Of a stretch of DNA of 37,276 nt, positions 30,398 through 37,276 are shown one piece after another. The stretch is from the NCBI GenBank assembly GCA_020725925.1, contig DYTN01000017.1, forward strand, positions 1-37,276, given 5' to 3'. This DNA comes from Methanobacteriota archaeon (GTDB lineage Archaea > Thermoplasmatota > Thermoplasmata > UBA10834). The notes below the pieces were generated by a model. It was given only the letters and a program-made list of their open reading frames with translations, was not told the DNA's origin and made no database searches. The translations under genes were made by a program, and so were the position numbers. Positions within the stretch are counted from its first letter, which is position 1; the number at the start of each line of letters is the position of its first letter.

Positions 30398-32410
30398 ATG
30401 CGGAGGCGCGGGCACTTGTCACCGTCGATTGCACATGAGCTAGCGAAGAAGCAGAAGGAGATCTCCGTCTCTGAGTTCTTCGAGAAGAACAAGCAGATCC
30501 TTGGCTTCGATTCGCTCACGCGCGCACTGATCACATCGGTCAAGGAGCCCGTGGACAACAGCCTCGACGCGTGCGAGGATGCGGGGGCCCTGCCGGACAT
30601 CGTCGTCAAGGTCGAGAAGATCGAGAACACGGAGTACAGGGTCACGGTCGAGGACAACGGGCCCGGAATCGTCAAGAACCAAGTCCCGAACGTCTTCGCC
30701 CGCTTGCTGTACGGTTCGAGGTTCCACACCCGCGCCCAGAGGAGAGGCCAGCAGGGCATAGGCGTCTCCGCCGTCGTCATGTACGGCCAGCTCACCACGG
30801 GCAAGGCGGCCAAGGTGAGGTCCAAGATATCGGACGAGGAGGTGGCCTACGAGTGCGAGCTCATCCTTGACACGAAGAAGAACAAGCCCGACAAGATCAC
30901 CGAGGACTTCGTGATCTGGGACAACAAGCCGCACGGCACGAGTTTCCAGGTGCATGTCAAGGGGAAATACATCGGGGGAAAGCAGTCGATATTCGAGTAC
31001 CTCAAGGGAGTGGCCATAGTCAACCCTCATGCGAAGATAACCTTCATGCCGCCCGAGGGGGGCACCATCGTTTTCGAGAGGGCGTCGGAGCAGGTGCCCC
31101 CGCCGACCAAGGAGGTCAAGCCCCACCCGGAAGGCGTCGAGCTGGGCGAGATGCTCAGCATGGCCAAGTACACGGAATCGCGCAAGATGACCAGCTTCCT
31201 GAACACCGAGTTCTCGAGGATATCGTACAGGGTCGCGAGGGAGATATGCGACCTCGCAGGCGTGCCGCAGGACCAGGACCCGCAGGACATGACCCTGGAG
31301 CAGGCAGGGGGGATCCTCGAGGCCATCAAGAAGGTCAAGATCATGGCCCCGGAGACGGACTGCCTGTCGCCAATCGGCGAGACGCTCATCCGCAAGGGCC
31401 TCAAGAACGTGCTCGGCGACCTCAAGGCCGACTTCTACGCCCCACCGGTGACGAGAGATCCGAGGGTCTATGGCGGGAATCCGTTCATCGTCGAGGTGGG
31501 CATAGTCTACGGTGGAGGGCTCAGCAGCGAGGAGCCCGTCCAGATACTGAGGTTCGCGAACCGCGTGCCCCTGATGTACCAGCAGGGCGCGTGCGCCATC
31601 ACACAGGCCATCGAGGCCGTCGACTGGAGGAGGTACGGGCTGGAGCAGCGGGGCGGCCAGGGCATACCATTCGGGCCCGCTATCGTCCTCGTGCATGTGG
31701 CCTCCACCAAGATACCTTTCACCTCGGAATCGAAGGAGGCCGTCGCGAACGTCCCCGAGATCCGTGAGGAGATCGAGCTCGCCCTCAAGGCGTGCGCGAG
31801 AAAGCTCAAGACGCACCTGAACAAGGCCGCGAAGAAGAGCAAGACCAGGGTCAAGTTCGAGATCGTCCAGGATATAATCCCGATGATAGCCGAGAAGAGC
31901 GCCAAGATAGTCGGGAAGCCGGTGCCCGACATCGCGGGCACGATCACCAAGATCATGAACGTCGTCTGGATCGAGGACGAGGTGGCCTTCGAGAAGGGCA
32001 GGCACCACGTCTCCGTGAAGGCCTACAACTACACGCCCAAGTCGCAGAGCTTCCACCTGCACATGCTCGTGCCGTACGATAAAATCGATGAGAAGACGCT
32101 CAAGGCGAAGCCGATCGAGACGAGGGACGAGAACAAGGCGACCTGGGACGTGAAGCGGTTGGGGTCGACTGATGTCTTCGAGCTGGCCTTCGACCTGAAG
32201 GGCGTACCCCAGGAGCAGTACGACGAGAGCGAGGTGTACGTCAGCGGGATAGACGCCGCGTCCGTCATAGGATGCGAGGTCCTCCCAGGGGACTGGGACC
32301 TCGAACACCTACGGATCACCGAGGAGGGCGTCGCGGAGGAGGCCGAGGAGGGGGAGGAAGGCGAGGTCGACTACGACGAGGGTGCGGAGGTGATAAACAA
32401 CGAAGATTGA
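30398..32410 (+). CDS. top6B: DNA topoisomerase VI subunit B
   Basis: The 670-aa ATPase subunit of the archaeal type IIB topoisomerase. The GHKL fold shows EPVDNSLDA (catalytic Glu 50, Asn 54), DNGPGI at 86-91 and GQQGIGVS at 117-124. A helix-two-turn-helix region and the transducer domain follow to about 600. The C-terminal tail is strongly acidic ([16 protein letters not shown]) and may be flexible. Subunit B clamps the DNA gate on ATP binding while subunit A cleaves DNA. The coding end overlaps the next gene: a perfect GGAGGTGAT ribosome binding site for top6A lies at 32386-32394 inside its last codons. Confidence 0.94.
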   Translation: MRRRGHLSPSIAHELAKKQKEISVSEFFEKNKQILGFDSLTRALITSVKEPVDNSLDACEDAGALPDIVVKVEKIENTEYRVTVEDNGPGIVKNQVPNVFARLLYGSRFHTRAQRRGQQGIGVSAVVMYGQLTTGKAAKVRSKISDEEVAYECELILDTKKNKPDKITEDFVIWDNKPHGTSFQVHVKGKYIGGKQSIFEYLKGVAIVNPHAKITFMPPEGGTIVFERASEQVPPPTKEVKPHPEGVELGEMLSMAKYTESRKMTSFLNTEFSRISYRVAREICDLAGVPQDQDPQDMTLEQAGGILEAIKKVKIMAPETDCLSPIGETLIRKGLKNVLGDLKADFYAPPVTRDPRVYGGNPFIVEVGIVYGGGLSSEEPVQILRFANRVPLMYQQGACAITQAIEAVDWRRYGLEQRGGQGIPFGPAIVLVHVASTKIPFTSESKEAVANVPEIREEIELALKACARKLKTHLNKAAKKSKTRVKFEIVQDIIPMIAEKSAKIVGKPVPDIAGTITKIMNVVWIEDEVAFEKGRHHVSVKAYNYTPKSQSFHLHMLVPYDKIDEKTLKAKPIETRDENKATWDVKRLGSTDVFELAFDLKGVPQEQYDESEVYVSGIDAASVIGCEVLPGDWDLEHLRITEEGVAEEAEEGEEGEVDYDEGAEVINNED

Positions 32411-33500
32411 GCAGCGTCACCAGAAGGCCATCGACAAGCTCACGGAGCTGGCCGGGAGCGTCTACGACCAGATCGACGACGGGAAGGTTCCCAAGATGAT
32501 GATCCCGCTCAGGACCAAGGGCAACATACGGTTCGACTCGAAGAGCGCCGTCTGGAAGTACGGCAAGGCCATGGGGGCCAGGTCGGCGAAGAAGCTCACG
32601 GGGGCGCAGATGCTCCTGCGGACGATGTATATGCTCGAGTTCATCGAGGAGATGATCAAGGAGAGCAAGTCGTCGACGCTGAGGGAGATGTACTACATCT
32701 CCGAGGGATGGGCGAAGGCGAAGTTCTCCACCCAGGACGAGTCCAACCTGCTCGCTGAGGACCTAGAGATAATCACCACGTGCATGAGGGAGGACTTCAA
32801 GCTCAGGCCGGAGGAGGACGGAGCGCGGGTCATGGGCAACATCACCATCCAGGAGATGGACAGGAAGGGCAAGAAGAAGAGGATAAACTGCCGGGACGAC
32901 GTCGGCGACTCCGGGTACGGCATACCCTACAACGTCGAGAAGGAGAAGATAGAGTTCGTCGACTGCGACGCCGACTTCATCATTGCCATCGAGACCGGCG
33001 GTATGTTCGACAGGCTCGTGGAGAACAAGTTCGACGAGGACTCGCATGCCGTCCTCGTCCACCTGAAGGGCCAGCCTGCGAGGAGCACGAGGAGGTTCAT
33101 CAAGCGCCTGAACGAGGAGATGAAGCTGCCCGTGTGCACCTTCACTGATGGCGACCCGTGGAGCTTCAGGATCCATGCGTCCCTGGCGTACGGCGCCATC
33201 AAGACCGCGCACCTGTCGGAGTTCCTTGCGACCCCGACCGCTGAGTTCATAGGCATAACCGCCTCGGACATACTGAACTACAAGCTCCCGACGGACAAGC
33301 TGAACGACAAGGACATCCAGGCCCTGAACGCGGAGAAGACGGACCCGAGGTTCAACGACCAGTTCTGGAAGCACGAGATCGACCTGATGCTGGAGATAGG
33401 CAAGAAGGCTGAGCAGCAGGCGCTCGCGAAGTACGGCCTGGACTATGTGACAGACACCTATCTCCCGGAGAAGCTGGCCGAGCTCGGCATCATCAAGTGA
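32406..33500 (+). CDS. top6A: DNA topoisomerase VI subunit A, non-canonical start
   Basis: This Spo11-like subunit makes the double-strand break through a tyrosine. The first ATG (32496) would lose about 30 residues that look homologous ([19 protein letters not shown]). Between an upstream stop (32394-32396) and that ATG there is no ATG, GTG or TTG. ATT 32406-32408, behind GGAGGTGAT at 32386-32394, gives 364 aa, the usual length; ACG 32400 is a second candidate. The catalytic tyrosine is within [10 protein letters not shown] (Tyr 96/97), and the Toprim metal site has Glu in [10 protein letters not shown] and Asp-Gly-Asp in TDGDPWS. The start overlaps the top6B stop (32408-32410), so translation is coupled. 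Confidence 0.9.
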   Translation: MEQRHQKAIDKLTELAGSVYDQIDDGKVPKMMIPLRTKGNIRFDSKSAVWKYGKAMGARSAKKLTGAQMLLRTMYMLEFIEEMIKESKSSTLREMYYISEGWAKAKFSTQDESNLLAEDLEIITTCMREDFKLRPEEDGARVMGNITIQEMDRKGKKKRINCRDDVGDSGYGIPYNVEKEKIEFVDCDADFIIAIETGGMFDRLVENKFDEDSHAVLVHLKGQPARSTRRFIKRLNEEMKLPVCTFTDGDPWSFRIHASLAYGAIKTAHLSEFLATPTAEFIGITASDILNYKLPTDKLNDKDIQALNAEKTDPRFNDQFWKHEIDLMLEIGKKAEQQALAKYGLDYVTDTYLPEKLAELGIIK

Positions 33501-33503
33501 GGT

Positions 33504-34463
33504 TCATCCGGACCAAGAGCACAGGTTCATCGTCTTGTCGCTCATGCCGGAGCTGCCGAGCCAGACCAGCCGTTCGAAGGACTCGATGACAAAGTATCCC
33601 CTCGAGAAGGCGGAGTCTAGGGCGCGTCTGCAGACGACGGGGATGCCGACGGAGATCTCGGACATCCTTGCTTCCGCGGCCATGAGTTCGGCCGAAGAGA
33701 GAAGAGGCTCCATGACGTCCCACTTCGCCGCTGAGTCGACGGCGAGAACGCGCACCGACCCCCCGGTCATGTTCTGCCTCCGCGGCCTCGTGTGCACGAC
33801 GCAGAAACCCACGACCTTGCCCTTGGAGCTCGCCACGATGGTGTCGCCGAAGGCGAACTTGTGGGTGAGCTCGATCTCCTTGGAGTAGTCGAGGCCCTCC
33901 CTGAGCGAGCTCGAGATCCTCTTGATGTGCGCCTTCAGGTGGCCCTGGACATCGGACTCGGAGTATCGTTCGACCGCGACATCCCTGGCGTCCTCCTCCT
34001 GGAGCTCCGCGTGTTCGAGCCGCTTGCCGAACATGAGCACCAGCCCCTCTGGCCTCAGGCCGGCTTTCAGGTACATGCCGAGGTTGGTCGGGTTCTCCGC
34101 CATCGTCTCGAGACCTATGTCCACACAGCCAGTGTCCTCCAGGTGCCGCAGGGAATGGCGCAGGAGCTCCTTGCCGAAGCCCCTGGACTGATATGCCGGG
34201 AGCACGGAGAGGGGCCCGACCCAGCCTGTGGTGCCCCAGACGTGCGAGAAGCAGGAGCCTATGACGCCCGCGAGGTCGTCGGCGGCGACGAAGGCGCCCT
34301 CCATGTCAGCGTGGAGGTAGGATAGGATGTTCTCGTCTGTCCTTGCAGAGAGCATGCCCCTGAGGCCGTATGCCCTCTCCATGAGCTCGTTCCAGCAGAC
34401 GAGGTCGACGCTCTTGACGTCCACGAGGTCGTCGACCCTCATCTTCCTTATCGCGACCGCCAT
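33504..34463 (-). CDS. Double-GNAT acetyltransferase
   Basis: The 319-aa protein appears to contain two GNAT folds. The first (about 1-150) has a clear acetyl-CoA loop, SVLPAYQSRGFGKELLRHSL, and ends in MYLKAGLRPEG. The second (about 170-319) has the core strand KVVGFCVVHTRP and VRVLAVDSAAKWDVMEPL but its pyrophosphate loop is not a good match, so it may be inactive or structural. ATG 34461-34463 (MAVAIRK) was chosen over an ATG nine codons earlier, because a TATA-like CATATGCAT at 34488-34497 implies a leaderless start there. The substrate is unknown. The stop lies 3 nt from that of top6A on the other strand. Confidence 0.78.
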   Translation of the reverse strand: MAVAIRKMRVDDLVDVKSVDLVCWNELMERAYGLRGMLSARTDENILSYLHADMEGAFVAADDLAGVIGSCFSHVWGTTGWVGPLSVLPAYQSRGFGKELLRHSLRHLEDTGCVDIGLETMAENPTNLGMYLKAGLRPEGLVLMFGKRLEHAELQEEDARDVAVERYSESDVQGHLKAHIKRISSSLREGLDYSKEIELTHKFAFGDTIVASSKGKVVGFCVVHTRPRRQNMTGGSVRVLAVDSAAKWDVMEPLLSSAELMAAEARMSEISVGIPVVCRRALDSAFSRGYFVIESFERLVWLGSSGMSDKTMNLCSWSG

Positions 34464-34602
34464 CTCTTCGCATACCACACACAAATGCATGCATATGAAC
34501 GTAGGGAGTTGGTTATCGGAGGCCGGATTTTCCAGGGACCGCTGAGCCCGTCACGTCAAATGACCCTGAACCACCCTCTCGATTCGGCCAGATGTATCGA
34601 TG

Positions 34603-34611
34603 CTTTATATC
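34603..34611 (+). promoter_or_regulatory. TATA-like promoter of the DUF89-epimerase operon
   Basis: CTTTATATC lies 27-35 nt before ATG 34638, so the message is probably leaderless. Confidence 0.5.
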
Positions 34612-34637
34612 GGAGGACTAAGATTCCCCGGAACGCA

Positions 34638-35519
34638 ATGCGGATGACTCCGGAGTGCGTCCCCTGTCTGATAGGCCGTGTGTTGTTCGAGGCTGAGGAG
34701 GTCGACGCCTCCAAGAGCGTCGAGGCCGTGAGAAATGCTTCTGAGATGCTCGGCTCCCTCTTCGGGGAGGATGTGTGCTCTGCCGACGTTGCGACGCAGG
34801 TGCACAGGGAGACATACAGGATACTCGGCACGGACGACCCGTACAAGGCCTTGAAGCGCAAGAGCAACGAGATCGCTCTGGAGCTGTACCCAGCAGCGGA
34901 GAGGTTCGTGAAGGCCTCGAAGGACCCGCTCAGGGCGGCCTTCTTGTGCTCCATCGTGGGCAACATCCTTGACTTCGGGATAGGCACGGGCTATGACGAC
35001 CCCGCGAAGCTGAGGCGCGGGTTCGCGAAGCTGCTGGAAGAAGGGCTCGGGCACGACGATACGCCCAAGGTCAAGAGGCTGCTCAGGAAGGCTGACAGAG
35101 CTGTGTTCCTCGGCGACAACTGCGGCGAGGTGGTCTTCGACAGGCTGGCATTGAGGGAGATCAAGCGCTTCGGTGTCGACCTGACCTTCGTGGTCAAGGA
35201 GAGGCCCATACTCACAGATGCGACGATGGAGGACATCAATGGGCTCGGCATTGAAGGGATTGCCGACAGGGTGGTCGAGGCGCCTGGGTTCGCCGTCGGA
35301 CTGGACATGGACGCGCTCGAGGGCAGGTTCGGCAAGATGCTGAGGGACTCGGACCTCATCGTCGCGAAGGGCATGGCGAACTTCGAGGCGCTCTCGGAGA
35401 CGGACATCGCGCCGGTCGCGTATCTGCTCAGGGCGAAGTGCTCGCCCGTGGCGAACGCCATGGGCATCAGGAAGGACATCAACGCGGTCAAGCTGTTCGA
35501 GGGGAGAAGAGCGGGATGA
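34638..35519 (+). CDS. DUF89/ARMT1-like metal-dependent damage-control phosphatase
   Basis: The 293-aa protein starts at ATG 34638 (MRMTPECVPC), where the family begins with a CxxC. The N-terminal helical domain covers about 1-100. The phosphatase core has FLGDNCGEVVFDRL with the metal-binding Asp-Asn pair, then FVVKERPILTDAT, and IVAKGMANFEAL near the end. DUF89 enzymes hydrolyse phosphate from damaged or unwanted sugar phosphates and related metabolites with Mn, Co or Ni; this appears to be the archaeal stand-alone type. It is first in an operon whose second gene overlaps its stop (ATGA), so the two proteins are made together. Confidence 0.87.
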   Translation: MRMTPECVPCLIGRVLFEAEEVDASKSVEAVRNASEMLGSLFGEDVCSADVATQVHRETYRILGTDDPYKALKRKSNEIALELYPAAERFVKASKDPLRAAFLCSIVGNILDFGIGTGYDDPAKLRRGFAKLLEEGLGHDDTPKVKRLLRKADRAVFLGDNCGEVVFDRLALREIKRFGVDLTFVVKERPILTDATMEDINGLGIEGIADRVVEAPGFAVGLDMDALEGRFGKMLRDSDLIVAKGMANFEALSETDIAPVAYLLRAKCSPVANAMGIRKDINAVKLFEGRRAG

Positions 35520-36574
35520 TAGACTCTATCCAGTTCAGGACTTTCGTCAACAGGCGGAACAGCACTTTCAGGATCGCCACCGGTGCTTCGGATGCCGAGG
35601 AGAACGTCATAGTCAAGGTGGTCTCGAGGGACGAGTTCGGAGTTGGCAACGCGAACCCTACGAATGTGACTCGCGAGACAGTAGCATCGATTGAGGCGTT
35701 CCTGTCCGCCGTCCCGAAGAAGCTTGTGGGGACTGACGAGACCGATGTCCAGAAGCTGCATCAGAGGCTGGATTCCCTCGCCGAGGGGAACACTGCGGCG
35801 AAGGCGGCCGTGGACATCGCGGTGTTCGACCTCCTGAGCAAGCGTGCCCGAAAGCCGCTCTACAAGTTCCTCGGGGGGAAGAGGAGCAGGATGCTCACGG
35901 ACATGACCATCGGCATCGAATCCAAGGAGACGACCGTCGCCAAGGCGCTAAGACACTACAAGGCCGGCTTCAGGGCGCTGAAGGTCAAGGTCGGGCTCGA
36001 CTTGGAGGAGGACGTGAGGCGCGTGGCTGCGGTCAGGGACGCCGTCGGGCCCAAGGTGGAGCTCAGGGTGGACGCGAACCAGGGCTACAGCGTCGAGCAG
36101 GCCATCATGTTCTGCCAGGAGATGAGGTCGCTGGACGTCGTAGTCGTCGAGCAGCCGGTCAAGGCCGAGGACTACGCCGGCCTGAAGAGGGTCACCGAGG
36201 CGAGCGATGTGCCGATCATGGCGGACGAGTGCGTCAAGAGCGTGCTCGACGCAAGGAAGGTCGCGAGAGAGGGCATCGCGGACATGATCAACATCAAGCT
36301 GATGAAGAGCGCGGGGATATTCGATGCCGTCATGATCGACAGGCTGGCCGGAGCGGCGGACATGTCCACGATGGTCGGGTGCATGGGGGAGATTCAGGTC
36401 TCCATCGCTGCTGGCCTGCACTTCGCCCTCAGCTCCGAGAACGTGCGGTTCGCGGACCTCGACTCCCACTTCTGCATCGTCGACGACCCATCGTCAGGGA
36501 TCGTGTTCGAGGACGGTCACCTGATAGCGCCCAAGGGGTTCGGCCTCGGGATAAAGACCCCGCTCGATGGCTAG
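35516..36574 (+). CDS. Dipeptide epimerase-like enolase-superfamily enzyme
   Basis: The 352-aa protein belongs to the muconate-lactonising group of the enolase superfamily. Acid-base lysines are in LKVKVG (Lys 156, Lys 158), metal ligands are Asp 186 (RVDANQG), Glu 212 (VVEQPV) and Asp 237 (MADECV), and a second catalytic lysine lies in NIKLMKSAG (Lys 261 or 264). The later motif FADLDSH (Asp 314, Asp 316) matches the DxD that binds the amino group of dipeptides in L-Ala-D/L-Glu epimerases, so a dipeptide or N-acyl amino acid substrate is likely. The ATG overlaps the DUF89 stop by 4 nt. The stop TAG shares the palindrome CTAG with the convergent phosphorylase gene. Confidence 0.87.
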   Translation: MIDSIQFRTFVNRRNSTFRIATGASDAEENVIVKVVSRDEFGVGNANPTNVTRETVASIEAFLSAVPKKLVGTDETDVQKLHQRLDSLAEGNTAAKAAVDIAVFDLLSKRARKPLYKFLGGKRSRMLTDMTIGIESKETTVAKALRHYKAGFRALKVKVGLDLEEDVRRVAAVRDAVGPKVELRVDANQGYSVEQAIMFCQEMRSLDVVVVEQPVKAEDYAGLKRVTEASDVPIMADECVKSVLDARKVAREGIADMINIKLMKSAGIFDAVMIDRLAGAADMSTMVGCMGEIQVSIAAGLHFALSSENVRFADLDSHFCIVDDPSSGIVFEDGHLIAPKGFGLGIKTPLDG

Positions 36575-37276
36575 CCCCTCGACATCAGCGTGAGAGCGGA
36601 CCTGCACACATGGTCGCACGTTCGCCTCACCTTGGGCCCGTGGAACTCAGGGACCCACTTCTCGCCGAAGGCCTCGTCTGATATCACCAGCACAGAGGCG
36701 AAGTCCACCTTCCTTGCCATCGCGACCGCCATCAGCGCGGTCGTCTCCATGTCCACGGCCATCACGCCCATCTTGGCGTACTTCTTGATCTTGCTCTTCG
36801 TCTCCCTGTATGGGGCGTCCGTCGTCCAGACCCCGCCCGTTCGGCACATGCCCGTCCCGAGGCTCTTCTCAATCGCGGAGACGAGATGCTTCGAGGGCGC
36901 GACCTTCGCGCTCGGTGGGATATAGTGGTATGAGGTCCCCTCCTCCCTGACGCCCCACGTGGGCACGACGATGTCGCCTATCCTGCAGTCAGGCAGCAGC
37001 GATCCAGCGACGCCCAGCATCAGGAAGTGCTTCACGCCTGACGCTATGAGGGACTCCATCAACATCGCGGCCGCAGGAGCCCCGACTGACGAATCGTACA
37101 CAACCATCCGATGACCTAGCCTGCCATCGTCAGCACCGTTCAATCCGGGCGCTTTCCCCTTGTCCCTGAACCCTGGCAGCTTCACGATCCGGGGATAGAA
37201 ATGGCTCGTCATCGTGAGCACTGCGTTCTGCGCCCGGAGCTCGGCAGCCATATAGTTCGTGCCTATGAACTCCCGC
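36571..37276 (-). CDS. Nucleoside phosphorylase (PNP/UDP family), 5' end cut by window edge
   Basis: The frame runs open off the right edge, so the N-terminus is missing; at least 234 residues are present. Motifs typical of the PNP_UDP_1 fold are YDSSVGAPAAAMLMESL, MLGVAGSL, GDIVVPTWGVREEGTS and AVDMETTALMAVA, the last holding the Met-Glu pair that contacts ribose. These enzymes split purine or pyrimidine nucleosides with phosphate. The sequence fits uridine phosphorylase-like proteins somewhat better, but substrate cannot be decided. An internal ATG at 37251 is not the likely start because upstream codons read through as REFIGTNY. The TAG stop overlaps the epimerase stop on the other strand. 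Confidence 0.85.
   Translation of the reverse strand, partial: REFIGTNYMAAELRAQNAVLTMTSHFYPRIVKLPGFRDKGKAPGLNGADDGRLGHRMVVYDSSVGAPAAAMLMESLIASGVKHFLMLGVAGSLLPDCRIGDIVVPTWGVREEGTSYHYIPPSAKVAPSKHLVSAIEKSLGTGMCRTGGVWTTDAPYRETKSKIKKYAKMGVMAVDMETTALMAVAMARKVDFASVLVISDEAFGEKWVPEFHGPKVRRTCDHVCRSALTLMSRG

Noticed and set aside
30440-32308. 622-aa minus-strand frame opposite top6B
   Set aside because: Antisense shadow; Leu/Asp/Val/His-rich with no domain features.
1-37276. CRISPR array, insertion sequences, prophage or integrase
   Set aside because: No regularly spaced repeats, transposase-like or integrase-like proteins were seen anywhere in the window.

Overview
The window is a gene-dense, GC-rich stretch of archaeal chromosome. 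Both subunits of the type IIB topoisomerase Topo VI, an archaeal DRG-type GTPase, a two-domain protein disulfide oxidoreductase, a crenarchaeal-style single-OB-fold SSB and a HisRS are present. TATA-like boxes lie 25-35 nt before several start codons, which suggests leaderless transcripts, while operon-internal genes carry GGAGG-type ribosome binding sites. A member of the Thermoplasmatota or a related euryarchaeal lineage is my best guess, but sequence reading alone does not fix the taxonomy. I saw no rRNA, tRNA, CRISPR array, insertion sequence or prophage.

Left part (1-10.8 kb): a two-gene unit (1-2077, minus) encodes an NfnAB/SudAB-like flavin oxidoreductase. The gene before it in direction of transcription is the last of a tightly overlapping four-gene minus-strand operon (9807 to 2295): a GlcD-like FAD oxidase with two Fe-S motifs, a degenerate glutamate-synthase-like FMN/Fe-S paralogue, a canonical glutamate synthase FMN domain with ferredoxin modules, and a fusion of the glutaminase and GXGXG domains. 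Together these look like a glutamate synthase wired to an additional FAD dehydrogenase, and this is the most interesting system in the window. It diverges from ssb across a 415-nt intergenic region with a repeated operator-like motif.

Middle part (10.8-21.6 kb): a frameshifted MFS transporter diverges from a non-pyrrolysine MttB-family methyltransferase. These are followed by a DUF5788-like protein, a GSAM-like aminotransferase, a VTT-like membrane protein, an LsrF-like aldolase plus zinc dehydrogenase operon, aspartase, and an OsmC / PDO / unknown-protein redox operon.

Right part (21.6-37.3 kb): glutamate dehydrogenase with two candidate promoters, a GNAT-YoaP fusion, HisRS diverging from an SLC13/ArsB-type permease, a 72-aa orphan, a carbamate kinase-DRG GTPase operon, a sequon-rich membrane protein with a zinc ribbon, top6B-top6A, a double-GNAT protein, a coupled DUF89 phosphatase / dipeptide-epimerase pair, and a partial nucleoside phosphorylase.

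Nitrogen metabolism recurs: glutamate synthase, glutamate dehydrogenase, aspartase and carbamate kinase all handle ammonia, glutamate, aspartate or carbamoyl phosphate. Two genes (carbamate kinase, top6A) appear to use non-canonical start codons, and convergent neighbours are packed with almost no intergenic space.
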